Source: VRUE01 sp040879985
GTDB lineage: Bacteria; Actinomycetota; Thermoleophilia; Solirubrobacterales; 70-9
Assembly (NCBI GenBank): GCA_040879985.1
Contig: JBBDJH010000016.1
Location: forward strand, 195,994-259,993
DNA length: 64,000 nucleotides
Direction: 5' to 3'
Position 1 is the stretch's first letter, and each line of letters begins with the position of its first letter. Made by a program: the position numbers and the translations under genes. The notes below the pieces were generated by a model, which saw nothing but the letters and a program-made list of their open reading frames with translations, did not search any database and was not told where the DNA came from. Below, piece by piece: positions 9,647 through 18,057 of the stretch.

Positions 9647-10577
9647 GAGCCTCGGCGTCGTCGTGCTCGCCTACGGAGGTGGGGATCAGCATGCCCCTCT
9701 GGTCGAGGCGCTTCTGGGCGAGGACATCCCCCCGTCGTCGGTGCTGATCGTTCACAACCCGGCGCAGCGCGGCGAACCGGCGCCTCAGCCCATCGGAGGG
9801 TGCCAGGTCCTTCAAGCGCAGCGCAACCTCGGTTATGCGGGCGGGATGAATCTCGGTATCGAGCGAATGCGCCGGCGTCGAGTCGATCTGGTCCTGCTGC
9901 TGACCCACGATGCGCGGCTGCGCCCGGGTGCCACGCAGATGCTCCTGGAGGCCGCCGTCCGCCTGCCCGGATATGGAGTTGTCGCTCCGGCGCTCGTCCT
10001 GGCCGGAAGCGAGACGCCGTTCTCCTTCGGTGGGTTTACGCGGGCGACCGGGACCAATGGCCACGTCCGCGAGCGCCCGACGCCGACGGCGGAGGGCGTA
10101 TTCGACTGCGACTGGGTAGACGGTGGGACGATGCTCATACGGATGCCGGTGCTCGATCGGGTCGGGGGATTCGACGAGCGCTTCTGGGGATATTGCGAGG
10201 AGGCCGAGTTCTGCCTGCGCGTGCGCCGCGCCGGCTCTGGCGTCGGCGTCGTTCTCGACGCGGTTGCCGAGCAGGCGCCGGGGGGCGCCAAGCGCCCCGG
10301 CGCCTGGGCGTACCTGCTGACCCGCAACGGGACCGAGTATGCCCGGCGGGCGGTTGGGCTGCGAGCTGTGTTCGTCGTCACCTTGCGCACCGCATGGTTG
10401 GTTGCGTTTGAGCTTCTTCGCGCTCTGGTCAGGATCACGAGGCTGCGGCCCGGTGGGGCGGCTGAGCCTCTGGCGGTAGCGGTGGGTACGGCGCGGGGGA
10501 GCTTGGATTACTTCCGGGGGCACTGGGGACCGCCCCCAGCCGACCTTCCGGGAATGGGCGATCTTCACAATGCCTGA
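9636..10577 (+). CDS. Glycosyltransferase family 2 (rhamnosyltransferase-like)
   Basis: A 313-residue GT2 protein that starts inside the 3' end of the FemAB-like gene. Conserved features are the VVVLAYGGG start, QRNLGYAGGMNLGIE (about 66-80) and LLLTHDARLRPG (about 87-98; HDA takes the place of DXD). A WVDGGTMLIR and VGGFDERFWGYCEEAEFCLR segment (about 160-195) supplies the ED motif acting as base. This pattern matches WbbL/RfbF-type rhamnosyltransferases, though the donor is unproven. It overlaps the next glycosyltransferase by eight bases. Confidence 0.85.
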   Translation: MTAESLGVVVLAYGGGDQHAPLVEALLGEDIPPSSVLIVHNPAQRGEPAPQPIGGCQVLQAQRNLGYAGGMNLGIERMRRRRVDLVLLLTHDARLRPGATQMLLEAAVRLPGYGVVAPALVLAGSETPFSFGGFTRATGTNGHVRERPTPTAEGVFDCDWVDGGTMLIRMPVLDRVGGFDERFWGYCEEAEFCLRVRRAGSGVGVVLDAVAEQAPGGAKRPGAWAYLLTRNGTEYARRAVGLRAVFVVTLRTAWLVAFELLRALVRITRLRPGGAAEPLAVAVGTARGSLDYFRGHWGPPPADLPGMGDLHNA

Positions 10578-11637
10578 ACGACCCCGCGTTCTACACATGG
10601 GGCCCGATCCGATGATCGGTGGCGGCATGGCGGCGGCCTTGCGGGCCCTGCTCGAGTCTCCGCTTGGCGAGCGCTACGAGCTCGAGGTCGCTCCTACCTA
10701 CCGTGGGGCCGAGCCGCTCGGCAGGTTTTTCATCTACTGCAGCGCACTTGCCCATCTGATCGGTTGGAGCCTGCGCGGGCGGGGGCGGATCGTCCATGTC
10801 CACGCCACGGTCCGCGGCAGCATGTACCGCAAGGCAGTCTGTGTGCTCGCCGCCAAGGCGCTACGGCGCCGAGTGGTTCTGCAGGTCCACTCCGGGGCCG
10901 GCGACATCGCCGATTTTCGCGCCGGTCGGGGTCGGCTCAGCCTCGCCCTCTTCCGCGCGGCTTTCCGTGCGGCCGACGCCGTGCTGGCAGTCTCGGCCAA
11001 GAGCGCCGACGCCCTCGCCTGCGCCTATCGGATGGAGCCTCCCGCCGTGGTGCCCAACGCGGCTCCGACGGTGGCCGCCTTCGAACGGCCGCCGGCTGTG
11101 GACGGAGAGCTGCGGGTCGCCTATCTGGGTGGTTTTGCCAACCCGGCAAAGGGCGGGGACGTGATGCTCGCTGCGCTCGAGCGGGCGCTTCCGGTCGCTC
11201 CCGACCTTGAGGTGACGATGGCCGGGCCCGGCGATCTGCCCCCGGCCGGCGCCGAGCTTGCTCGCGAGCATCCGCGGCTCTGCTGGGCCGGTTGGCTCGA
11301 GGCTCCCGAGCGGAATGAGCTGTTGCGAACTGCCCAGGTCCTGGTCATGCCGTCGCGCTCGGAGGGTTCGCCGATGGCGCTGCTCGAGGCGATGGCGTTC
11401 GGGCTGGCGCCCGTGGCGACCGAGGTCGGCGGGATTCCGGAGCTGGTCGTTGACGGGGAGGAGGGGCTGTTGGTTCCCTCTGAGGACCCCACTGCGCTCG
11501 CCGATGCACTCGGTGGCCTCATCCGGGACCCGGCGCGGGTCGAGCGGCTGGGAGTGGCTGCGCGGCGGCGGGCCGAGCGACTCGACGCGGTGGAGGTCGC
11601 GGGCCGCCTCGACGCTCTCTACGCCCGGTTGCTTTGA
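10570..11637 (+). CDS. Glycosyltransferase family 4
   Basis: A 355-residue GT4 enzyme. The N-terminal glycine-rich loop is MIGGGMAAALRALL (about 15-28) and VHVHATVRGSMYRK lies in the acceptor domain. The donor domain has VPNAAP, VAYLGGFANPAKGGDVML (about 178-195) and SEGSPMALLEAMAFGLAPVA (about 265-284), with the E-x7-E pair. It closes the plus-strand gene block that began at 6147. It is convergent with, and overlaps by 19 bases, the PssE-like gene on the other strand. Confidence 0.87.
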   Translation: MPERPRVLHMGPDPMIGGGMAAALRALLESPLGERYELEVAPTYRGAEPLGRFFIYCSALAHLIGWSLRGRGRIVHVHATVRGSMYRKAVCVLAAKALRRRVVLQVHSGAGDIADFRAGRGRLSLALFRAAFRAADAVLAVSAKSADALACAYRMEPPAVVPNAAPTVAAFERPPAVDGELRVAYLGGFANPAKGGDVMLAALERALPVAPDLEVTMAGPGDLPPAGAELAREHPRLCWAGWLEAPERNELLRTAQVLVMPSRSEGSPMALLEAMAFGLAPVATEVGGIPELVVDGEEGLLVPSEDPTALADALGGLIRDPARVERLGVAARRRAERLDAVEVAGRLDALYARLL

Positions 11638-12101
11638 GCGCCCCGTCCGAGCAAGGCTGCTCGAACCTGTTGGGGGAGCGAGGGGTCAGTGGCCTCCCTA
11701 CGGTCCGTTCGTGCCGGCGCTGTGCCTACAAGCTCACTCAGCTTCGCAGTGTCCCAGACGGCGATCGCGGCCCCGCGCTCCGCCAGCGCCCGGGTCAGTT
11801 CCGCCTGGTGTTCGTCGACGTGCTCGCCGAGCTCGTGGCGCCGTGGCGCCACAAGCGGAACGTGGCCCTCCCGACGGGCGCAGAGGATGCTGCCGACGCC
11901 CGCGTGGGTGATCACGACATCTGCCTCGCGAAAGCACGCGACCATCTCGTCGAAGCGCATGTAGGGGGCCGCGCGGGCGACGCCGGCCGGCGCCTTTCCA
12001 GGTCCGTATTGAACGGTCAGCTCGGCGCCGTCGAAGCTGCCGAGTGCATCGAGTAGCCGCTGGAAGGGTTGGTGGTGGGTCCCGACGGTGACGAAGATCA
12101 C
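11619..12101 (-). CDS. PssE/Alg13-like glycosyltransferase catalytic subunit
   Basis: About 160 residues if started at GTG 12101, which gives MIFVTVGTHHQPFQRL and overlaps the upstream stop by four bases (GTGA). The longer reading from 12155 only adds residues from within the partner gene. The protein is a lone C-terminal half of a GT28 enzyme: the glycine-rich VTVGTH start, YMRFDEM, and THAGVGSILCARREGHVPLV (about 75-94), the nucleotide-sugar site. Such Alg13-like subunits work only with an Alg14-like membrane partner, which is the next gene upstream. The pair resembles PssD/PssE glucuronosyltransferase. Confidence 0.85.
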   Translation of the reverse strand: MIFVTVGTHHQPFQRLLDALGSFDGAELTVQYGPGKAPAGVARAAPYMRFDEMVACFREADVVITHAGVGSILCARREGHVPLVAPRRHELGEHVDEHQAELTRALAERGAAIAVWDTAKLSELVGTAPARTDRREATDPSLPQQVRAALLGRGAQSNRA

Positions 12102-12547
12102 AACACCGACCCCGCGTACTCGGCCCGGCGCAGCTGCTGTGCCGCCGCTGGCCACTGAGCGAAGAAGCGGTCCGCGAGAGGGTAGACGAGCCGGCCGGTC
12201 AGCGAGATCGACTCGGTCCTCGTGACGCTCTCGACGTAGATCAGCCTGATCCGCAAGAGCTTTCCGATCAAGAAGAAAGGGACCGCGACGCCGGCTCCGG
12301 TGGAGAGGATCGCTTCGGGGCGCTGCCTGCGCAGCAGGCGCCAGGCAAGCGCGAGGTTGCGAAGCAGGTTCTTGACACTGCGGTTGGTCGGACCGCGTGC
12401 GAGGGTCACCTGCTCATCCTCGAGCAACACGCCGACGTCGGCGCCCGGCAGCGTGACCCAGGCTCGCTCCGCATCGTGCCAGGCAGGCTTCAGCGCCAGC
12501 ATCTGCTGCAGATGGCCACCGGGCGAGCAGACGAGAAGAACGTTCAT
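12098..12547 (-). CDS. PssD/Alg14-like glycosyltransferase membrane-anchor subunit
   Basis: A 149-residue protein from ATG 12547; a GTG nine bases upstream is also in frame. It starts MNVLLVCSPGGHLQQML, the typical Alg14/PssD opening with the CSPGGHL loop. It continues with PEAILSTGAGVAVPFFLIGKL (about 80-100), a hydrophobic segment that recruits the catalytic partner, then IYVESVTR. The family gives the acceptor half of a split glycosyltransferase and anchors the PssE-like subunit to the membrane. The stop overlaps the pssE-like GTG, which explains stoichiometric coupling. Confidence 0.87.
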   Translation of the reverse strand: MNVLLVCSPGGHLQQMLALKPAWHDAERAWVTLPGADVGVLLEDEQVTLARGPTNRSVKNLLRNLALAWRLLRRQRPEAILSTGAGVAVPFFLIGKLLRIRLIYVESVTRTESISLTGRLVYPLADRFFAQWPAAAQQLRRAEYAGSVL

Positions 12548-12589
12548 CGCAGGCACTGTATTGCGCCCGACGGCCTAGACTGTGGCGCC

Positions 12590-13390
12590 GTGCGAGCTCG
12601 CCTGCTGCGCAACCGCTCCGGCCGAGCCGGCTTTCTCTGCTACCACTCGATCGCTCCGCAGGGCCCGCGGTATCTGACCGTCTCGGCAGAGCTCTTCGAG
12701 CGCCAGCTCGACCTGTTGCGCCGCCGCGGGTTGCAGGGTGGGAGCCTCTCCTCCCTGACCGCCATCAGCGGAGGGGGCCGGATCGATCCGACGATCTTCC
12801 TCACCTTCGACGACGGCTTCCGAGACAACTACGAGACGGCGCTGCCCCTGCTGCGCACCTACGGCTTCAGCGCCTTCGTCTTCGTCCTGCCGCCACTGGT
12901 CGACGGCGGTGCTGATCTGCTCTGGCCCGAGGTGGCGGCCGAGTGCGCACGCTACAGCGAGACGATGCGCTCGGTCACGTGGGCGATGCTGGAGGAGATG
13001 AAGGAGGGCGGTTTCGAGGTCGGCAGCCACGGCCTTACGCACGCCCACCTCTCGCGGCTCGGCCCGGAGGCGCTGCGCGACGAGCTCTCGGACTCGCGTA
13101 CGCGTATCGCCGACCGGCTCGGCAGCTGCGACACGCTTGCCTATCCCTTCGGCGACTGGAACGAGGATGTTGCGAGCGCGGCAGGCGAGTGCGGCTACCG
13201 ATTTGCCTTCAGCCTGCCCACCCGGTCAGGGCAGCGCGCCGCCACGCCCCATTCGATCCCCCGGATCAACGTCGATTACCGCGACGACGCCACCCGCTTC
13301 TCCGCCAAGCTGTCGCCGGTCGGCAAGCGGATCCTCCTCTCGCCGGCGGTCGCCGCATTGCGGCGCGGTCCGCGTCGGCTTCGGGGCTAG
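12590..13390 (+). CDS. Polysaccharide deacetylase family protein
   Basis: A 266-residue CE4 protein. GTG 12590 is chosen because upstream in-frame codons lie inside the divergent pssD-like gene. Motifs in order: FLCYHSIAPQ (about 16-25), LTFDDGFRDNY (about 67-77; FDDG metal/catalytic Asp pair), SHGLTHAHLS (about 140-149; His ligands) and LAYPFGDWNED (about 175-185). No signal peptide is visible. It probably de-N-acetylates or trims the cell-surface glycan made by this locus. It resembles, but is not identical to, the deacetylase at 109-855. The 3' end overlaps the kelch gene by four bases. Confidence 0.85.
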   Translation: MRARLLRNRSGRAGFLCYHSIAPQGPRYLTVSAELFERQLDLLRRRGLQGGSLSSLTAISGGGRIDPTIFLTFDDGFRDNYETALPLLRTYGFSAFVFVLPPLVDGGADLLWPEVAAECARYSETMRSVTWAMLEEMKEGGFEVGSHGLTHAHLSRLGPEALRDELSDSRTRIADRLGSCDTLAYPFGDWNEDVASAAGECGYRFAFSLPTRSGQRAATPHSIPRINVDYRDDATRFSAKLSPVGKRILLSPAVAALRRGPRRLRG

Positions 13391-14463
13391 TCTGCTGCGG
13401 CCGCAAATCCCGGCGCCGCCAGCCACTCAACATCGTCGGTGGCGGCGAAGTATGCGCACGGCGATCCACCGAACACCCAGATTTTCCCGTCGGCCACCGC
13501 GGCGGCATGACCGTGGCGCGGCAACCGCATGTCGTCCAGGCGCTTCCATTTATCGGGGTCGCGAGGATCCCATTTTTGCACCGCACCGGTAACCGTGCCG
13601 GCGCCGTCGTTGCCCCCCCCGATCACGAGCACCGAGCCCTCGCTCGTAACGGCGGCGGGGCCCCCGGTGGGAACCCGCAGCGGCGGCAGGCGTTCCCAGC
13701 GGCGGCGTTTGACGTCGTAACGGCTTGCATCGCGGACGGCGAAGGAACGCGAGGTCCGGCCACCCAACACGTAGAGGTGGCCGTCAAGCGAGACAGCGCC
13801 GACATGCTCGCGTCGATCGGGCATATCCACAAGGCGCGACCATCGCTGCGTCTTGAAATCAAAGGCGAAGGTGTGCGAACTCGGCACGGTGTCGCGCGCT
13901 CCGCCGGCGGCGATCAGCCGGTCACCGACGACTGCTGCCGCCATAGCGCTGCGTGGCTCGGGCATGTCGGGCAACCGTGTCCAGCGGTCGCGGTCGGGCT
14001 CGTATCGGTAGAAGGTTTTGCGGGTCGCCCGATCGAGGTTGCGTCCGTAGCCGCCGAGGACGTAGAGGTCGTGGTCATAGCCGACGAGGCCGATGTGGTT
14101 GAGTGGCTGCGGCATCGGGGCCAGCTCAATGTAGGTTTCCGCATCGGGTGCGAAGCGGAGAACCCTGTCGCTCGAATCGAGCAGGAGGTCCCCGTCAGGG
14201 CGTTCAGTGATCCCCGTGGTGCCTCCGACGATGTAGACGTCGCCATCGAGCGTCGTGGCTCGCGGCTCGTCCAGGTCGAAGGGAAGGCTGGGCCCGGCTT
14301 GCCAGGGCGAAGAGACATTCGTGGTCGGCCTGCAACCCTTGGTTTCAAGGCCGAGCGCTTCCCTGAACTCGTACTCGACACCGGTGTCGGTAAGAGCGCC
14401 CAGCGGGAGCAGGATCACGATCGCAGCGACCAGCCCGATTGGCAGTATCTGCCAACCCCGCAT
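13387..14463 (-). CDS. Membrane-anchored kelch-repeat beta-propeller protein
   Basis: A 358-residue protein with one N-terminal hydrophobic segment (about residues 6-25), consistent with a signal anchor. At least six kelch blades follow, each with a double-glycine turn after a hydrophobic strand: IVGGTTG, VLGGYGR, AAGGARD, VLGGRTS, VIGGGND and VFGGSPC. Blade spacing is about 45-55 residues. Kelch propellers bind glycans or proteins and can be oxidases, but no catalytic residue is evident. The ATG shares one base with the stop of the upstream glycosyltransferase (TGATG), so it is coupled to polysaccharide assembly. Its exact role is unknown. Confidence 0.75.
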   Translation of the reverse strand: MRGWQILPIGLVAAIVILLPLGALTDTGVEYEFREALGLETKGCRPTTNVSSPWQAGPSLPFDLDEPRATTLDGDVYIVGGTTGITERPDGDLLLDSSDRVLRFAPDAETYIELAPMPQPLNHIGLVGYDHDLYVLGGYGRNLDRATRKTFYRYEPDRDRWTRLPDMPEPRSAMAAAVVGDRLIAAGGARDTVPSSHTFAFDFKTQRWSRLVDMPDRREHVGAVSLDGHLYVLGGRTSRSFAVRDASRYDVKRRRWERLPPLRVPTGGPAAVTSEGSVLVIGGGNDGAGTVTGAVQKWDPRDPDKWKRLDDMRLPRHGHAAAVADGKIWVFGGSPCAYFAATDDVEWLAAPGFAAAAD

Positions 14464-15623
14464 CAGCTGCCGACGTGGGCTGGGGCAAGGAAGTCGGTAA
14501 GGCGATCCACGTCGATTCCAGCGGGGCGAAGGGCTCGCAGCAGGCGCTCCGCAACCGCCTTCCAGGTGAAAAGCTGCGAACGCTCGAAGGCACGCTCGCC
14601 GAGCCGGCGTGCGTAGCCGGGCTCGGAGAGCGCCACCATGGCTGTCGTCAGGGCATCTTCATCGTTCGGGTCGACGACGATCCCGCCGTTGCCGACAGCA
14701 TCGGGGGCGCCACCGACGGTGGTGCCGATGCTCGCCAGGCCGGCAGCGCCGGCATCGAGGTAAGCGATGCCGAACGGCTCATAAGCGGACGGCATCACGA
14801 AGCAGGTCGCGTTGTGTATGAGTTCCCGGTACTTGTGCTGTGCGTCGGCAGAATCGAGGGGCAGCTCGCCGTGCCCGGTCACGCCGTCGGCGTCGACGTG
14901 GGGATGCCCGCCGACCAGATCCAGGGTTGCCGTCGGGTACCGCTGTTTCACCGCGTCGAACGATTTGACCACGGCGTCGCCGCGCTTGCGCTTCCAGTCG
15001 GCGCCGACGAAGAGGAAGCGCGGGACGCTCCAGTCGCGCTCGACACGATCCGGCTCGGCGTTGCGACCGAAGCCGACGACATGAATCTTGTCGGCGGGTA
15101 TGCCGTAGTCATCGCGTACCGATGCGGCCGCCCAGTGACTTCCGACGCAGCAGGCACGGCTGTGCCGGTAGATCGACCTCTGACGCTTGAGCCAGCGCCG
15201 CCGGGGCCGCTCCCCGACAGACTCGTACGCGTCGCCGGGCAAGCTGATCGCTTGGGCGAGCGTCATGTCCTCGAAGGTGACCGTGGGGAGCTCGACCGAA
15301 ACCGCATAACCGCTGCCGATCGTAACCGCCCCGTCGAGAGGCCCTGCCTTGCGCAGCGCTCGGTTTGCAGCCGCGCTGCAGGCGGCGGCATAGGCGCGGC
15401 TTCCCGCCTGGTCTGCCCATGACATGCCGAAGAGGCGGGCGGCCTTGCCGGCGCCCGGGAAGAGGGCTCCTACCGGTAGGGCCTCGCACCCGGCGGCCTC
15501 CAGCCCCCGCAGTAGGCTCGCGGGCACACCAGACCAGGTCCTGGGGTCGGCCGGATCGCCCTGTTGGACAACGGCTATACGGGCCAGAAGGGGATCGCCG
15601 GTCGCTGCCACCCGCCGAATCAT
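14463..15623 (-). CDS. Glycosyltransferase family 4-like protein
   Basis: A 386-residue protein from ATG 15623. The C-terminal half shows the GT4 donor domain: RFLFVGADWKRKRG (about 205-218), DLVGGHP, and FVMPSAYEPFGIAYLDAGAAG (about 272-292), where the E-x7 motif ends in Asp rather than Glu. The N-terminal half is more divergent (WSGVPASLLRGLEAAGCE). It is located between the kelch gene, which it overlaps by one base, and a secreted lyase-like gene 23 bases upstream. The sugar specificity is unknown. Confidence 0.8.
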   Translation of the reverse strand: MIRRVAATGDPLLARIAVVQQGDPADPRTWSGVPASLLRGLEAAGCEALPVGALFPGAGKAARLFGMSWADQAGSRAYAAACSAAANRALRKAGPLDGAVTIGSGYAVSVELPTVTFEDMTLAQAISLPGDAYESVGERPRRRWLKRQRSIYRHSRACCVGSHWAAASVRDDYGIPADKIHVVGFGRNAEPDRVERDWSVPRFLFVGADWKRKRGDAVVKSFDAVKQRYPTATLDLVGGHPHVDADGVTGHGELPLDSADAQHKYRELIHNATCFVMPSAYEPFGIAYLDAGAAGLASIGTTVGGAPDAVGNGGIVVDPNDEDALTTAMVALSEPGYARRLGERAFERSQLFTWKAVAERLLRALRPAGIDVDRLTDFLAPAHVGS

Positions 15624-15646
15624 TACCTATCGCCCGTGGGAACGAC

Positions 15647-16552
15647 TCAGCTTGGCGCGACGACGCTCAGGTTGCGCCCCAGCCGGGCCGCGTCGAGGCG
15701 AATCTCGGCGGTGCCGGGAATGCTGCCGCCGTTGCGGTAGAGGCCGTTCTTGATGTAGGCGTAGCTGTGGCCGGGAACGATCATGCTGACCCCGCTGCGA
15801 GCGTCCACCAGCTGCCCATCGAGGAAGACCTCGTAGAAGCCGGCGTCTGTGCTGGAAGCGCGGAAGTGGATGACGACGTCGTGCCAGGCCTGCTCGCTGA
15901 GGGGAGCGAGGAAGCGATCGCCGTCCATTGCCTCGCCACTCGACCAGAGGCCACGTCCGCCGCCGCTCCCTTCGTCGCCCTCGTAGTCCCAGAGCTGCAG
16001 GCCGAAGGCGGGGCTGCCTTCGCCATCGCTCTTGAATTGCATGATCAGGTTGTGGGCGCCCGGCTGGCCGTAGACCATCGACTGCACGTTGATCGAGAAG
16101 GCGTAGTAGTACTCGTCGCCCTCGCGGAATTCGATCATCCCGCTGGTACTGCCGCCGCCGTTGCCGCCGAGGATCAGCTCGGAGCGGTCCTGAGAGCCGC
16201 TCAGCGCCACGTTGCTCGACCTGACGCCGCTGCGCACGATGTCGTCGCTGATGCCGGGCACCGCCTCGCCGACCCCCGCCGTATTCCAGTTCTGCAGTCC
16301 CCGCTCGAACCCGGCGTCGAGTAGGGCGCCGTTTCTCCGCTGCGGCCGAGGGCGGGTGACCGCTGCGTTGCTGGCGAGCCCGATCCGCTGGTGCGTCTGT
16401 GGGAGATGGCGTTTCCCGGCCGTCTCGGACCTGTGCACTTGACTGGTCGCTGCGGAGGCGGGGGCGTCCAGTGAGAGCGTCAGCGCCAAGACGAGCCAGG
16501 TTGCGATCGTAGCCAGGAACCGGAAGGTGCGATCTGTTGACGTGGTTGCCAC
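15647..16552 (-). CDS. Secreted polysaccharide lyase-like protein (heparin-lyase-I-like fold)
   Basis: A 301-residue protein with GTG start at 16552 and a signal peptide (hydrophobic residues about 11-32, Ala-x-Ala cut near 36). After a basic linker, residues about 75-301 form a beta-rich domain with RSELILGG, GDEYYYAFSINV, HNLIMQFKSDGEGSPAF, WHDVVIHFRAS, FYEVFLDGQLV and YIKNGLYRNGG. This ordered set fits the concanavalin-like polysaccharide lyase family of PF14099 (heparin lyase I/alginate lyase-like proteins). It probably trims or releases the exopolysaccharide outside the cell. It is a close paralogue of the next gene. The catalytic role is inferred from the fold only. Confidence 0.65.
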   Translation of the reverse strand: MATTSTDRTFRFLATIATWLVLALTLSLDAPASAATSQVHRSETAGKRHLPQTHQRIGLASNAAVTRPRPQRRNGALLDAGFERGLQNWNTAGVGEAVPGISDDIVRSGVRSSNVALSGSQDRSELILGGNGGGSTSGMIEFREGDEYYYAFSINVQSMVYGQPGAHNLIMQFKSDGEGSPAFGLQLWDYEGDEGSGGGRGLWSSGEAMDGDRFLAPLSEQAWHDVVIHFRASSTDAGFYEVFLDGQLVDARSGVSMIVPGHSYAYIKNGLYRNGGSIPGTAEIRLDAARLGRNLSVVAPS

Positions 16553-16651
16553 ATAGGTTCGCTCGGTTGTCCGGCATCGTTCCGCCAGCGTGTCAAGTGG
16601 TGGCTGGACGCATGTACTAGGCCAGGTTTGTGGCCTGGGATGGGGATTGCG

Positions 16652-17881
16652 TCAGCTGATCGCGACGGAGGCGAGGCTGCGCCCCAATTGCGCCGCATCG
16701 AAACGGACGTCGGAAGTGCCGGGGATGTTGCCGCCGTTGCGGTAGAGGCCGTTCTTGATGTAGGCGTAGGTTCGGTCGGGGCGGATCATGCTGATGCCGC
16801 TGCGCGAGTCGACGAGCTTGCCGTCGAGGAAGATCTCGTAGAAGCCGGTGGCCGTTCTCGAGGCCTTGAAGTGGATCACGACGTCGTGCCAGGCCTGCTC
16901 GCCGAGGGGGGCGAGAAAGCGGTCGCCGCCCATCGAACCGCCGTGTGACCAGAGCCCCCGGCCGCCGTCGTTGCCGTTGTCGCCCTCGTAGTCCCAGAGC
17001 TGCAGGCCGAAGGCGGGGCTGCCTTCGCCATCGCTCTTGAACTGCATGATCAGATTGTGGGCGCCGGGACGGCCATAGACCATTGACCTTACGTTCACGG
17101 AGAAGCCGTAGTAGTACTCGTCGCCCTCTCGAATGCGGACCGTGTCCGTCGTATCGCCGGTCCCCGTGCCGCCGAGGATCAGCTCGGATCGACTCTGCGA
17201 TCCGATCAGGGCGACCTTGCCGGCTTGCGAGCCGCTGCGCACGATGTCGCTGACGACAGTCGGCACTACTTCGCCGACACCGGCGATGTTCCAGCCAAGC
17301 AGCCCGCTCTCGAAGTCCGCGGTGAGCAGGGGAGCATCGGGGGGGTCCGGCGAGAGACCGGGCTCGGGCTCCGGCTGCGGAGCGGGTTCGGGCGAGGACT
17401 CGGGCTCTGGCTCCGGCGCTGGTTCGGGGGCCGGCGCTGGTTCGGGGGCGGGTGCCGGCTTGTCCTTCTTGCCGCCGCCGCGGCTCTTGTCGGTCGAGCG
17501 GCTCGACACGTAGAGCACATGCGCCGCCCGGACGATGCGGCCGCCACGCCGGCGCACCTTTACGGCCAGCCTGTGTCGACCCTTGCTGAGGGTGGCGGTG
17601 TGAAGGTAGCCCCTGCGCTTGAACTTCCGGCCCGAGGTGCGCTCCACCCAGCGGCGCTTGCCGTCGACGAAGAACGCGACTCGCGTCGCGCCGCCCGAGA
17701 CCTTGGTTGCGTAGCGCACGGTGGGATCGGCTGCCACCGCGTTCGGGGCGACGATTGCCAGGCCGCGGGGTGCGCCATGGGCCTGCGGCGGACCGGCGGC
17801 GAGAGCGAGTGCGGCCAGCAGGGCGCCGGCGAAGGCGGCGAGGACCCTGCTGTGGGTGGGGGTGTCGGCGAGGTCCTTCAC
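16652..17881 (-). CDS. Secreted polysaccharide lyase-like protein with Ig-like domain and Pro/Glu-rich linker
   Basis: A 409-residue paralogue of the preceding gene with an added N-terminal module. It has a signal peptide (about 12-36), then a small beta-domain (about 40-125) with RVAFFVDGKRRW and GRHRLAVKVRRRGG strands that resembles bacterial Ig-like cell-surface modules. A basic KKDK stretch and an about 45-residue Pro-Ala/Glu linker (about 140-185) follow, then the lyase-like domain (about 190-409), highly similar to residues 75-301 of its neighbour. The linker would hold the domain away from the cell surface. GTG 17881 is used; no better start is apparent. Confidence 0.65.
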   Translation of the reverse strand: MKDLADTPTHSRVLAAFAGALLAALALAAGPPQAHGAPRGLAIVAPNAVAADPTVRYATKVSGGATRVAFFVDGKRRWVERTSGRKFKRRGYLHTATLSKGRHRLAVKVRRRGGRIVRAAHVLYVSSRSTDKSRGGGKKDKPAPAPEPAPAPEPAPEPEPESSPEPAPQPEPEPGLSPDPPDAPLLTADFESGLLGWNIAGVGEVVPTVVSDIVRSGSQAGKVALIGSQSRSELILGGTGTGDTTDTVRIREGDEYYYGFSVNVRSMVYGRPGAHNLIMQFKSDGEGSPAFGLQLWDYEGDNGNDGGRGLWSHGGSMGGDRFLAPLGEQAWHDVVIHFKASRTATGFYEIFLDGKLVDSRSGISMIRPDRTYAYIKNGLYRNGGNIPGTSDVRFDAAQLGRSLASVAIS

Positions 17882-18057
17882 GGAGAGCTCGTCGTCGCCC
17901 GTCCGTCTTACGGCAAGCCGGTTGGCCCATCTCTGGACGGATGTCCGCTCAGGCCACAGCGGATGCGGGGATTCCGCAGGTTCCCTTGCGGCTTCAGCGC
18001 GCAGGCGGCGCGGCTACTACGTACGCAAGGGGAAGGTCGATCTGGCTGCGGCCGCGC

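Noticed and set aside
12476..12589. Upstream extension of the deacetylase reading
   Set aside because: It lies inside the divergent pssD-like gene; GTG 12590 gives a normal length and the right start for the family.
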